NCBI GenBank assembly: GCA_016926255.1 | Contig: JAFGOY010000070.1 | Location: forward strand, 1-64,000 | DNA length: 64,000 nt | From: Anaerolineae bacterium | GTDB taxonomy: Bacteria > Chloroflexota > Anaerolineae > Aggregatilineales > UBA3940 | Reading direction: 5' to 3' | In this document: positions 17,967 to 26,271 of the stretch, piece after piece | How the letters are laid out: the number at the start of each line of letters is the position of its first letter | Position numbering within the stretch: the first letter of the stretch is position 1 | The notes under the pieces: model-generated | Databases searched by the model: none | Told to the model about the DNA's origin: nothing | The model's input: only the letters and a program-made list of their open reading frames with translations | Position numbers and translations under genes: made by a program

Positions 17967-18680
17967 TCAGGGTGCTTCGAGGCCATGTTCGGTGAGCAGC
18001 GCCCCGTCGCTGAGAATGTCCCCGGTTGGGCCATCGGCGGCGACTCGGCTGTTATCGAGAATGACCACCCTGGTGAACAGATCGGCGACAAGACGCATAT
18101 CGTGGGTGGCTGTCAACATGGTGCGCTCCATGCTGTCGAGCAGGTTGATCAGACTGCGGCGGGCGCGGGGATCGAGTCCGGCGGTGGGTTCGTCGAGAAC
18201 GAGTATCTTAGGGTGCATTGACAGGACGGTAGCAATGGCGACTCGCTTCTTCTGCCCCAGGCTGAGATGGTGAGAGATGTGGTCGGCGTAATCCTGCATG
18301 CCAACGGCATCGAGGGCGGCGTCGACACGGCGGCGGACTTCTTCTTCGGGCAGGGCCATGTGGAGCGGCCCAAAGGCGACATCATCGAACACACGGGGAT
18401 TGAACAACTGATCGTCGGGGTTCTGAAAGACCAATCCGACCCAGGCGCGAATCTGCCCGATGTTGTCATCGGTGACGGGCAGCCCGCCGACGGTCACCTG
18501 GCCGGACGTGGGGCGGTAGATTCCATTCAGGTGGAGCATCAGCGTGGATTTACCTGCACCATTCGGGCCGACGAGCGCGACTCGCTCGTCGGGGCCAACC
18601 GACAAGCTGACATCGATCAAGGCTTGATGCCCACCGGGGTAGGTGTAGGTCAGATTCTCGACTTCGATGGTGTGGTGCAA
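17967..18680 (-). CDS. cbiO: Energy-coupling ABC transporter ATPase (CbiO-like)
   Basis: A 237-residue ATPase that powers cobalt/nickel uptake. It has Walker A VALVGPNGAGKST, Q-loop LVFQNPDDQLF, the ABC signature as HHLSLGQKKRVAIA, Walker B ILVLDEPTAGLD and the switch THD. The TTG at 18680 is chosen because AAGGAG lies 9 nt upstream and it leads straight into HHTIEVENLTYTY; a GTG nine codons earlier is possible. It is last in the cbiM-cbiQ-cbiO series on the minus strand. Confidence 0.9.
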   Translation of the reverse strand: MHHTIEVENLTYTYPGGHQALIDVSLSVGPDERVALVGPNGAGKSTLMLHLNGIYRPTSGQVTVGGLPVTDDNIGQIRAWVGLVFQNPDDQLFNPRVFDDVAFGPLHMALPEEEVRRRVDAALDAVGMQDYADHISHHLSLGQKKRVAIATVLSMHPKILVLDEPTAGLDPRARRSLINLLDSMERTMLTATHDMRLVADLFTRVVILDNSRVAADGPTGDILSDGALLTEHGLEAP

Positions 18681-18762
18681 ACGGGAAGACTCCTTCGGGA
18701 AATACACTCAGGGGTTCCACCCCGGAAACCCCGCAAACTTTTTCAAAAGTGTGATCAAAACT

Positions 18763-19554
18763 TCATATGATCAGGCTGATCGCCAGCAGCGAAGCGGCAA
18801 TCAAGACCGGGATAAGGCCGATCAAAACATCGCGGGGGCAGAGTTGGGGCGGGTCGATCTGCATCGGCGCGCCAGTGTAGCCCCGTGAAAGCATGGCGTT
18901 GTAGACTCGCTCGCTGCGTTCGAAAGCGCGAACGAGCAGGCTGCCGATCATCCGCCCGGTGGTGCGGGCGCGAAAAATCAGCGAACGGGCTGTGACCGGA
19001 CTGCCTGCCGGAACTGCGCTGCGCGAATCGCGGGCGCGGGACAGCCGCGCGGCTTCGTCGGCGAGCAGGAACAAGTAGCGATACATAAAGGAAATAATGG
19101 CGACCAGCACGCCGGGAATGCGCAACGATGACATCGCCCAGAGCAGGGTGGTGAAGTGGGTGGTGGCGATCAGCAGGATGGCGGCCTGGACGGAGATCAG
19201 GCTCTTGAAAACAATGCTGACACACTGCACGAGACCCGGCTCGCTGATCGGCCAGCCGGTGACCGGCAGCGCGGCGAGATATGGTTCCGGGCCGGTGAAG
19301 ATCAGGGTGACGGCGGCGAGCGAAAAGGGCAGGACGGCGAGAGAACGGGCCACGACCAGCACCGGCGAGACGCGGGCGATGATCGCCTCGGCCATCATCA
19401 GGGCGAAGAGGGCGATATAGGCCCCGAAAGCGCCGGAGGGCATCAGGCCGGTGATCAGGATCAGGGAGAGGGCGACAATCAGCTTGACGCGCGGATCGAG
19501 TCGGTGCAGTGCCGTATCGGCTTCGGTTGGGTTGAGATGTTGAAGCTGGATCAT
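18763..19554 (-). CDS. cbiQ: Energy-coupling factor transmembrane protein (CbiQ-like)
   Basis: A 263-residue membrane component of the ECF-type metal importer, with about five hydrophobic segments. The two Arg-rich coupling motifs contact the ATPase: ARSLIFRARTTGRMIGSLLVRAFERSERVYNAML near residues 165-215 includes the ARxRSxRVY-type element. It lies between cbiM and cbiO. A 282-residue overlapping frame is spurious: it is Arg/Pro/His-rich with no membrane segments. A perfect hairpin just upstream may affect its translation. Confidence 0.9.
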   Translation of the reverse strand: MIQLQHLNPTEADTALHRLDPRVKLIVALSLILITGLMPSGAFGAYIALFALMMAEAIIARVSPVLVVARSLAVLPFSLAAVTLIFTGPEPYLAALPVTGWPISEPGLVQCVSIVFKSLISVQAAILLIATTHFTTLLWAMSSLRIPGVLVAIISFMYRYLFLLADEAARLSRARDSRSAVPAGSPVTARSLIFRARTTGRMIGSLLVRAFERSERVYNAMLSRGYTGAPMQIDPPQLCPRDVLIGLIPVLIAASLLAISLII

Positions 19555-19564
19555 TGATGGATAG

Positions 19565-19594
19565 TCCCTGGGAGGCAGTCGAACCTCCCAGGGA
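19565..19594 (-). promoter_or_regulatory. Intercistronic hairpin between cbiM and cbiQ
   Basis: A perfect 11-bp stem with an 8-nt loop (19565-19575/19584-19594) lies 10 bp upstream of the cbiQ ATG. On the minus strand the arm nearest the gene contains the only purine-rich ribosome-site candidate (GGGA). No T-tract follows on that strand, but TTTTAT follows on the plus strand. It may tune the cbiM:cbiQ ratio. Confidence 0.5.
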
Positions 19595-19632
19595 TTTTAT
19601 CACCTGTTGGGTGGAATGTCAGCAGGGCGAGA

Positions 19633-20670
19633 TCAGGTGGACAGTTCTTCTTTTTTCCTGACTCTGGTCAGGGTTGCCAGACCAACCGCCGTGCCAAAGA
19701 CAATCAGGACACCGATCATTCCGGCAACGATGGTACTCGCCCCGCTCTCGCCGAGGAACGGCACCGTGTAATCGGGGAGAATTTCGTAGGGCGATTCGCC
19801 GAACTTGCCATTGAATACGGCCTCTTCGGGTACGGCAAAGCCGACCGGTGCGATTTCGACCTCGGATGGCTCGGCGAAGGCCTCGGCGATGCGCTCCAAG
19901 CCATCGGAGTAGGGGGAGGCGAGCGGCGCAAAGAGTGTGATGGCAAGCGCGAGCAGCAGTCCGGTCAGCACCCATCCGGCGGCTTTCTGTCCGGGGGCAG
20001 CTTCGCCGGTCAGCAGGTCGGGGCGGGTAGCGAAGATGAATGACAGGGCGAACACGGTCAGTAATCCTTCGCCAACGCCGATCAAGGAATGGACGCCAAC
20101 CATCGCGGGCAGGGCAATGCCCATCGGTGAGGTGCCTGATACGGCCAGCTCGACCGCAGCAAAAGCTGAAGTGACGATCAGCGAGAGCCAGGCCCCGGCA
20201 AAGGCCCCGGCCAACATCCCGCCCCGGCTGTCTTTGAACAGCTTCTTGACGTGCCGGTAGGTGAAATATCCGACGAACGAGGTGATGATTCCCATGTTGA
20301 TAATATTGATGCCCATCACCAACAGACCGCCATCCTGGAAAAGCAGTCCCTGAACGACGACCACCGCCGTCATGACGAGCACACTGGCCCAGGGGCCGAG
20401 AATGATCGCAGCCAGGGTGCCGCCAAGCAAATGACCCGACGTCCCGCCGGGAATGGTGAAGTTGAGCATCTGCCCGGCAAAAATCGCCGCGCCGACGATT
20501 CCCATCAGGGGAATCTGGCGTTCTCCAAGCTGGCTGCGAGTATTGCGGATGGCGAGGCCGACCATCACCAGGGTGATGATCCAACCGGCAATCGAGAGCC
20601 AGACCGAAAAGAATCCGTCGGGGGCGTGCATGGGCGGCGGGGCAGGCGGGGCAGAGAGTATCGGGGACAT
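19633..20670 (-). CDS. cbiM: Cobalt/nickel ECF transporter substrate-binding membrane protein CbiM with C-terminal PDGLE-type domain
   Basis: A 345-residue polytopic protein. The metal-site motif MHAPDGF is at residues 14-20, followed by the CbiM core (MLNFTIPGGTSGHLLGGTLAAIILGPWASVLVM). The C-terminal 90 residues (SDGLERIAEAF near 257, a final transmembrane helix after VPFLGES) match a PDGLE/CbiN-like domain fused in cis. An AAGGAGAT site fixes the start at 20670, which places 13 residues in front of the Met-His that usually forms the mature N-terminus. No separate cbiN is present. It imports Co2+ or Ni2+; which one is undetermined. Confidence 0.9.
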   Translation of the reverse strand: MSPILSAPPAPPPMHAPDGFFSVWLSIAGWIITLVMVGLAIRNTRSQLGERQIPLMGIVGAAIFAGQMLNFTIPGGTSGHLLGGTLAAIILGPWASVLVMTAVVVVQGLLFQDGGLLVMGINIINMGIITSFVGYFTYRHVKKLFKDSRGGMLAGAFAGAWLSLIVTSAFAAVELAVSGTSPMGIALPAMVGVHSLIGVGEGLLTVFALSFIFATRPDLLTGEAAPGQKAAGWVLTGLLLALAITLFAPLASPYSDGLERIAEAFAEPSEVEIAPVGFAVPEEAVFNGKFGESPYEILPDYTVPFLGESGASTIVAGMIGVLIVFGTAVGLATLTRVRKKEELST

Positions 20671-20711
20671 GACTATCTCCTTACGATATCGAATGGGTAA
20701 AAATATGTAAA

Positions 20712-20725
20712 TGCAAAGACTTGCA
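20712..20725. promoter_or_regulatory. Dyad TGCAA-N4-TTGCA in the cbiM leader
   Basis: A short perfect inverted repeat, TGCAA agac TTGCA, lies about 42 bp upstream of the cbiM start and just downstream of the putative promoter. The position would suit a metal-responsive repressor. The regulator family is not identifiable. Confidence 0.3.
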
Positions 20726-20741
20726 ACAAAGATCGCGGGAA

Positions 20742-20770
20742 AGAATACCACGCTGCGCCGGGATATGCAA
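20742..20770 (-). promoter_or_regulatory. Possible cbiMQO promoter
   Basis: On the minus strand there is -35 TTGCAT (20770-20765), a 17-nt spacer and -10 TATTCT (20747-20742). Each box matches consensus at four positions. It lies about 70 bp upstream of the cbiM start. Confidence 0.35.
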
Positions 20771-20830
20771 CAAGAATATAAAATTGGGTATGGCTGGGAG
20801 GAAGAGCAGAGCCTGAGTGAGATCAAAGGC

Positions 20831-20851
20831 GGGCACAGCAACGCTGTGCCC
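20831..20851 (-). terminator. Terminator-like hairpin after the SGNH-like lipoprotein gene
   Basis: A perfect 9-bp GC-rich stem with a 3-nt loop (20831-20839/20843-20851) lies 34 bp after the minus-strand lipoprotein stop. No strong T-tract is present on the minus strand. Confidence 0.5.
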
Positions 20852-20884
20852 GTGCGTTTCGAGTTTTGGAACGTCCGCTGGTGT

Positions 20885-21895
20885 TTACTCCTCCTCGCGG
20901 ACGGCACGCCAGACCGTGTCGATGGATTGGAGGGCGGTCAGGTTGCGGTAAGGCCAGGCATGTTCCATCGCTTCGGGGTCATCGAAATAGGGGCGGGCAA
21001 AAGTGATGTGGCGCTCATCGGGCTGCATGCCGTGATTCGGTAGATGCTGAACCGCCCGCCAGAAATTCCAGAGGGGGACATCATATTCCTGGGCCAGGTC
21101 GACGATCAGGGCGTTGATGCTGTAATCGCCCTCGATGTTGTCGGCTTTGGTGGAGAGGATCGGTACGACACCATTATCGATGAAATACTCGATGATCTCA
21201 CGCAGATACATCTCATAGTCTTCAAGCACCATCGTGTCGGCCTTACGCTCGATGCTGATGATCACGATGCTGGGCAGGTAGTGGCGATACTCGCAGGCGA
21301 TGGGCGTTTCGTAGGGATAACACGCCTCCGGGTCAGCCCAGAGAGGTGATAAAGCCGCCGAAACGGTCATCCCCGGTTCGACGGCGTAGCGCTCGCGGTA
21401 GAACGACCCGGCAAAATTGTCGATGGTTTCCTGGAGATAGGCGTATTCATCGCCCAGGCTGTACTGATCGGGCTGTTCGAAGAAGCCCAGGAACCAGACC
21501 ATCACGCTCTGGCAGTCGCCGACGACGATAAAGGATTGTGGACTGTTACCCCGCTCAATGCCCAGCTCGTAAATCTCGCGGGCAGTATCGCTGACTTCGG
21601 GGATGACGGGCATATTCATCCAGGGTTCGGGGTATGGGGTCGAAGTCGGTAGACCGGGCGTGTCGGATGGGACAGGGGTAGACGATGAAGACGGCGATGA
21701 AGACGGCGACGGGGACGGCTCGTCGGTGTCGGGTGGAACTGGCGACGGCTCTTCGATCAGTTCTCCAGTTTCCTCGATCTCGCTCTCTACGGCGGCGGCT
21801 GCTGCTGCCGGTTCTGCCGGGCTGTTGCATCCGGCCAGACTGCCGCTAATCAGGACTGCCCCAATTAATGTCAACAGGTTTCGTCTGGCTATCAC
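20885..21895 (-). CDS. SGNH-hydrolase-like lipoprotein, Cys-nucleophile variant (A)
   Basis: A 336-residue exported lipoprotein: signal peptide with lipobox ending at Cys23 (LAGC), then an acidic/Ser/Pro-rich linker to about residue 90. The globular domain has an SGNH layout: block I VVGDCQ (Cys128 where Ser is expected), IVIISIERKAD in place of the GxND block, and block V DERH (Asp293, His296). Two further Cys (192, 201) are conserved among relatives and could form a disulfide. The GTG at 21895 has a GGAAGGGA site. Its closest relative is the next gene upstream; another lies at 53294-54379. The enzymatic role (esterase, acyltransferase or glycan-binding) is unproven. Confidence 0.75.
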   Translation of the reverse strand: MIARRNLLTLIGAVLISGSLAGCNSPAEPAAAAAAVESEIEETGELIEEPSPVPPDTDEPSPSPSSSPSSSSTPVPSDTPGLPTSTPYPEPWMNMPVIPEVSDTAREIYELGIERGNSPQSFIVVGDCQSVMVWFLGFFEQPDQYSLGDEYAYLQETIDNFAGSFYRERYAVEPGMTVSAALSPLWADPEACYPYETPIACEYRHYLPSIVIISIERKADTMVLEDYEMYLREIIEYFIDNGVVPILSTKADNIEGDYSINALIVDLAQEYDVPLWNFWRAVQHLPNHGMQPDERHITFARPYFDDPEAMEHAWPYRNLTALQSIDTVWRAVREEE

Positions 21896-21942
21896 TGTTT
21901 ATCCCTTCCCCCATTTCCCGTTCGTGAAAAGCATATTATCGC

Positions 21943-22962
21943 TCAGTCTTCATCGTAATTTGAGACGGCCCGCCAGACAGCATCGAGGGCTTGCAGCGCA
22001 GTCAGGTTGCGCACTGGCCAACCCGACTCCATCCGTTCCGGGTCATCGAAATAATTGTGTGAATAGGTCAGATGGAAACCGTCGTCGACCAGCCCGTGAT
22101 TGGGAAGCGGATCGGCGGCGGCCCAGAAATTCCAGAGCGGGACATCATACTCCTGGGCGACTTCGACAATCACCTGGTTGATGCTGTGATCGCTTTCCAT
22201 GTTATCGGCCTTGGTTGAGAGGATGGGAACGGCGTTGTTCTCCAGGGCAAACTCGACAATGTAGCCGAGATATTCCCGGTGCGTCTCCGCCGGGGAATTG
22301 GCCCAGTTGGTGCCCAGGCTGATGATCACAATAGAAGGTTTCGACAGGCGAAACTCGCATTCGAGCGGGTTTTCACCTGCTTCGCAGTTCTCCGGATCGG
22401 CCATCAGCGGCGAAAAAACCGTCGCGGCGTTAAAGCCGCCGCCAACCGCATAGCGATCACGGGAAAATGCGCCGTGAAACTGGTTTATCGTCTCTTGCAA
22501 GTCCTCGTATTCGCTGCCTAACTCGTACTGCGAGGGCGAGTCGAAGACGGTGAGAAAATAGTCGGTCAGGCTGTTGCAATCGCCAACCACTGAAAATGAG
22601 TGGGGATCGTTGCCGCGATTGATCCCACGCTGATACAACTCGCGCATCTCCTCGCTGACGGTTGGAATGACCGGCCAGTTTTTCCAATCTTCGGGGTAGA
22701 GCGTTGCAGTCGGCTCCCTGGTGGGAGTCGGCGATGGTTCCCCGGTTTCTTCTGGTTCCCCGGTCGGTTCGGGTGACGGGGTCTCGGTGGGTGGAAGGCC
22801 GGTCGCCGTCGGCGGGGCCTTCGTCGTCGCCGGGGGCGGCGTGATGGGCGTCGGCGTGGTAGTCGGCGATTGGGCAACATCAGCCGTCGTGCATCCGGTC
22901 AATGCGCCGATCAGCAGAAGCAGCAGAATGAGTGTAGTTGGAAATTCGCGCCGCAGGATCAC
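21943..22962 (-). CDS. SGNH-hydrolase-like lipoprotein, Cys-nucleophile variant (B)
   Basis: A 339-residue paralogue of the downstream gene. It has a lipobox at Cys24 (LTGC) and a Thr/Pro-rich linker to residue 88. The domain has VVGDCN (Cys129), GTNW near residue 217 where SGNH block III expects GxND, and DGFH (Asp294, His297). A conserved C-terminal WPVRNLTALQALDAVWR block is present. The GTG at 22962 is chosen because AAGGAG lies 5 nt upstream; the longer in-frame start lacks a site. The gap to the next gene is 47 bp, so both are likely co-transcribed. It is presumed anchored on the outer face of the membrane. Confidence 0.75.
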   Translation of the reverse strand: MILRREFPTTLILLLLLIGALTGCTTADVAQSPTTTPTPITPPPATTKAPPTATGLPPTETPSPEPTGEPEETGEPSPTPTREPTATLYPEDWKNWPVIPTVSEEMRELYQRGINRGNDPHSFSVVGDCNSLTDYFLTVFDSPSQYELGSEYEDLQETINQFHGAFSRDRYAVGGGFNAATVFSPLMADPENCEAGENPLECEFRLSKPSIVIISLGTNWANSPAETHREYLGYIVEFALENNAVPILSTKADNMESDHSINQVIVEVAQEYDVPLWNFWAAADPLPNHGLVDDGFHLTYSHNYFDDPERMESGWPVRNLTALQALDAVWRAVSNYDED

Positions 22963-23105
22963 TATGTCTCCTTGGATAGTATTCGAAATGCCGTCTATTG
23001 CAGGCGCCACGAAGGACGTGCGAAATCTGGTAGATTATAGCGAAAGGCGGAGCTTTTGCACTTTCCGGTTTCATCCAACCGCAGAGTTTGCAAAGTATGC
23101 AAAGA

Positions 23106-24116
23106 TCAATTTCTTTGATTGCGCAGTTTGCGCAGTTCTTGCAGGCTGACCGGGCGGATCAGCCAGGCGGCGGCGCTGATCAGGCCACCGGCAAAGAAAA
23201 AGGTCACCAGGATGAGAAAGGAAAAACCGAGCGCAGGTTCGGGGGCAATGCCATAGGTGCTCAAGTAGGCAACAATCGACGCCTCGCGGGTACCGAGGCC
23301 GGAGATCGAGATCGGGATCAGGGCGACGAGGCTGCCCAGCCCGACGGCGAACATCACCGGGACATAGCCCAGGGGCAGGTCGAGCGACCGGGCGAGCAGC
23401 GTACACTGCCCGAAGTAGATGAAATAGGCGAAAGCGGTCAGGGCGGTGATTCCAAGCAGGCGGACAGCGGTGAGATCGCCAAAGCCGCGCCTGATCTCCG
23501 GGAGCAGGCCGTCGTCATCGAACAGGCGGTGCCCCAGTTTGCCGAATTTCAGGCCGCGTTCCTGAAACCATCGAAAGGACGTTTCATTAAGGAAGAGGGC
23601 AAAGGCGGCGGTCATGCCGATCAGGAGGGCAATGGTCAGGATCAGGGCCGCCGACCCGCCGACCGCCACCCTGGGTAAGGCAAGACAGCCGACAAAGAGC
23701 AGTGCGTAGAGATCGAAAAGGCGGTCGGCGAGGACACTCGAAAAGCCGCGTGCTAGCGAGACATCGCAATCACGGCTGACGTGAAGCGCCTTGACGAATT
23801 CCCCCAACCGTCCTGGAGTCAGGTAGCCGATGAACAGGCTGCCCATATAGGCCAGGAAAGCGGGCCAGAGGGCCATCTGGAGGCCCTGCGCTTTGAGAAG
23901 CACCTGCCAGCGGATCGTCTTGACGAGGATCAGAGGGATGAACCCGGCAATCGCCAGCGCGAGCAGTGGGAGATCGGTGGTCTGGAGGGTGGCCCAGATT
24001 TGGTTCAGATCGAGCCGGGTGATGAGTACGATCAAAAGGATCAGGCCAAGAGCACGCAGCATCCACATGCCAATCTTTGGTTTCTGGTGGGTGGGCTGAT
24101 CTACAGCTTGCGACAT
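23106..24116 (-). CDS. Flippase-like membrane protein (lysylphosphatidylglycerol synthase TM-domain family)
   Basis: A 336-residue integral membrane protein with about eight hydrophobic segments, of the UPF0104/LPG_synthase_TM family (AglD/MprF flippase-domain type). Typical elements are YMGSLFIGYLTPGRLGEFVKAL, GFSSVLADRLFDLYALL and the late SISGLGTREASIVAYL. The ATG at 24116 overlaps the end of the methyltransferase gene by 16 bp; the long in-frame extension upstream is a shadow of that gene. As last gene in the GT2-FrhB-methyltransferase series it probably moves or helps assemble a lipid-linked product. Confidence 0.85.
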   Translation of the reverse strand: MSQAVDQPTHQKPKIGMWMLRALGLILLIVLITRLDLNQIWATLQTTDLPLLALAIAGFIPLILVKTIRWQVLLKAQGLQMALWPAFLAYMGSLFIGYLTPGRLGEFVKALHVSRDCDVSLARGFSSVLADRLFDLYALLFVGCLALPRVAVGGSAALILTIALLIGMTAAFALFLNETSFRWFQERGLKFGKLGHRLFDDDGLLPEIRRGFGDLTAVRLLGITALTAFAYFIYFGQCTLLARSLDLPLGYVPVMFAVGLGSLVALIPISISGLGTREASIVAYLSTYGIAPEPALGFSFLILVTFFFAGGLISAAAWLIRPVSLQELRKLRNQRN

Positions 24117-24883
24117 ATCATCACCCGGCGCAGGCCAAGCAGGGGCATCAACCAGCGGCGGGTGTGCTGCTCGATCCAGATTCCGAGTTTGACGAGAAAG
24201 TGGGGACCGCCGGGAATCAGCACGGTGGTTTCGTATTTCTCGATGGTGAAGCCAGCGTCGGCGATCATCTTTTTGAGCCGCCTGACCGGAATGAAGCGGT
24301 GCGGCCCTTCGGAGTGGTGGAGGGTGGTGATCGCCGCCAGCGCGTGAACCGGCTCCCATAATACATTGGGCGTTGAGAGGATCATGGTACCACCCTTTTT
24401 GGTGACTCGTCCCAACTCCTTGACCATCTTCTCCGGTTCGGAGAAATGTTCGATGGTTTCGAGGAAGAGAATAGCGTCGAATTCGCCGTCTTCGAAGGGA
24501 AAATTGTAGTCTTCGATTTTGACCCAGCGATAGTTGGTGAACCCGGCCTCGTCGAGGCGGCGTCGGCACAGGCTGCCGAGATACTCGGAGACGTCGGCGC
24601 AGACGGCCTTGCCCACCTTCCCATGCTCGTGGAAATAAAGCGTACCGATCCCGGATCGGGAGCAGATGTCGAGGACATAGGAGTCGGGTTCGAGATCGCT
24701 CAGGCGCAGGCCGTCGACGAAACGCTGGAAATAGGAGTAGGTCTCCTCATTGATGTCGTCGTAATGCTCGACCGAGTCCCAGTGGTCGCCAACCTCTTGG
24801 AACGTCCAGTGGCGGGTGCCCCAGTAGCGGAACTCGTCGCGGATGCGCTGCCAGAGCGTGCCATGATCGTGATCGTGGGTCAT
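24101..24883 (-). CDS. Class I SAM-dependent methyltransferase
   Basis: A 260-residue Rossmann-fold methyltransferase. Motif I is VLDICSRSGIGTLYFHEHG near residue 69, with Ser/Arg where Gly is commoner. The acidic post-motif is FEDGEFDAILFLETIEHFSEPEKMVKELGRV. It resembles UbiE/Methyltransf_11 proteins. A 4-bp ATGA overlap couples it to the FrhB-like gene upstream. The operon context suggests methylation of a glycolipid or sugar head-group; the acceptor is unknown. Confidence 0.85.
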   Translation of the reverse strand: MTHDHDHGTLWQRIRDEFRYWGTRHWTFQEVGDHWDSVEHYDDINEETYSYFQRFVDGLRLSDLEPDSYVLDICSRSGIGTLYFHEHGKVGKAVCADVSEYLGSLCRRRLDEAGFTNYRWVKIEDYNFPFEDGEFDAILFLETIEHFSEPEKMVKELGRVTKKGGTMILSTPNVLWEPVHALAAITTLHHSEGPHRFIPVRRLKKMIADAGFTIEKYETTVLIPGGPHFLVKLGIWIEQHTRRWLMPLLGLRRVMICRKL

Positions 24884-26271
24884 TGCGTGTTTTTCTCCAG
24901 ATGATGGTTTTGATCGATGCCAGTCAGGACGATTTCGTACTGACCCAGTCCCTTACGTTTGACCGGCTTCGACAGGTTTTTCCATGTTTTACGCAGGGTG
25001 TTGAACAGCGGCCCCAGGATTTTGATCGGGATGAGACGCACCGCGAATCGGGCAAGGCGCGTTCTGCCGATGGCAAATAACCCGCTGATCACCACCTCGA
25101 CGAGTTTGCGGGTCAGGGGCAGGTGGCGAGGATGATAGCCATAGTCGGGAACGGGTCGGCCCAGCGCCCGCCGCCAGCCGATTCGAATGAACGATCCGCG
25201 TTTCTTGAAATCGAGCATGTGCCCGTGCATCGAGAAGGCATCGGCGGCTTCCAATGGTTCGAGCACGAGCAGTCCGCGTTCCTGCTCCGACCGTAAGACC
25301 TGTTCGCCTTTTTCTGTGCGGGCGATCACCACCGAGAAGCCCTCGCCCAAGCCCTCGTAGCGCGGACTCCAGGCATCGCCGACCGAGATGTCGGTCAGTT
25401 CGTTGGTGAAATCGACCGAAAAGAGCGTGGCGCGGGTCACGTAGAAGGGAATCAGGTAATTGTAGTGAAACTTCTCCGCTTTAAGTGTCCGCCCGTCTTG
25501 CAGGGTGATCGACAAATGGCCGGGCCATTCGCCATCGCGGTAGCGGAGTCGGGTGATCTGTTCGACGCTTTTGACCCCATTCGAGCGGAGGAAGCTCTCG
25601 ATGGCCCCGAAGTAGTTATTCGTGCCGGTGTACGGTCCCAGCACAAAATCGACTTTCAGCGCACCGGAATGGCCGATCTGCTGAAGTTTGCGCAGCGAGG
25701 CGACCTGATCAGGCAGGCCGACATAAGCCAATCGACCTTCGAAGGCGGCCATTTGATCGAGCAGAGCGTTGACCGGCACCGGTCGATAGACGCTCTGGCT
25801 GCATGCCCGGATTTCTTCGGCGGTGGTGGCGATCACCGGTTCGGCTTCCCACGCGCGAGGCGATCCCTGCCGGACGACAACTGCGCCGTCGATCTGGCCC
25901 TGCTCAAGGAGATCGACCAATACCTGAGTAATCACACCGCCGGACGCGCCCTCGCGTCGAATATCGGGCAGGGCGGAGTAGCCAAGATAAATCCGGTGGA
26001 TATTCCCGGACAGCCAGCTATCAGGCAGATGGCCGAAAACGGCCTTGTTCAAACCGGGATAGTCGATGCGATGGCCGGGGCAGCACGAAAGAATGTCGTC
26101 AGGTAGAGTCACAGGCTGATCGCCTGCCGGAGCGGGCAGCGGTCCGTAGTCGGTCTCGACCATTGCGAGAGCCCCGCCGGAAAGCCCGGCGCAGGTTCCG
26201 CAGTGGGTACACAGGCCGGGTTTCACGACCCCGGCGACAAGTTGATCGAATGGTGTCTGGTGGTCAGTCAT
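24880..26271 (-). CDS. F420-hydrogenase beta-subunit-like (FrhB/FdhB C-terminal) iron-sulfur flavoprotein
   Basis: A 463-residue protein with an N-terminal [4Fe-4S]-type cluster motif (CTHCGTCAG, Cys21/24/27) and a CCPG around residue 63. The FrhB domains follow: REGASGGVITQVLVDLLEQGQIDGAVVV, then FVLGPYTGTNNYFGAIESFLRSNG and DFTNELTDISVGDAW. The family includes F420- or flavin-dependent reductases and geranylgeranyl-lipid reductase partners. Here it sits between a GT2 and a methyltransferase with short overlaps at both ends, so it probably carries out a reductive step on a lipid or sugar intermediate. The C-terminal 100 residues are basic with a weak hydrophobic patch. Confidence 0.8.
   Translation of the reverse strand: MTDHQTPFDQLVAGVVKPGLCTHCGTCAGLSGGALAMVETDYGPLPAPAGDQPVTLPDDILSCCPGHRIDYPGLNKAVFGHLPDSWLSGNIHRIYLGYSALPDIRREGASGGVITQVLVDLLEQGQIDGAVVVRQGSPRAWEAEPVIATTAEEIRACSQSVYRPVPVNALLDQMAAFEGRLAYVGLPDQVASLRKLQQIGHSGALKVDFVLGPYTGTNNYFGAIESFLRSNGVKSVEQITRLRYRDGEWPGHLSITLQDGRTLKAEKFHYNYLIPFYVTRATLFSVDFTNELTDISVGDAWSPRYEGLGEGFSVVIARTEKGEQVLRSEQERGLLVLEPLEAADAFSMHGHMLDFKKRGSFIRIGWRRALGRPVPDYGYHPRHLPLTRKLVEVVISGLFAIGRTRLARFAVRLIPIKILGPLFNTLRKTWKNLSKPVKRKGLGQYEIVLTGIDQNHHLEKNTQ

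Noticed and set aside
18755-19603. A 282-residue minus-strand frame covering the cbiQ region
   Set aside because: It is Arg/Pro/His-rich with no family resemblance, while the overlapping cbiQ frame has membrane helices and coupling motifs. It is a codon-bias shadow.
20671-20884. Cobalamin or NiCo riboswitch upstream of cbiM
   Set aside because: No B12-box or NiCo core was seen on the minus strand; only a weak promoter and a short dyad are visible.
21650-21840. Tandem repeats in the linker of lipoprotein A (GAAGACGGCGAT-like)
   Set aside because: They are short degenerate repeats encoding the acidic/Ser/Pro linker and are not a separate element.
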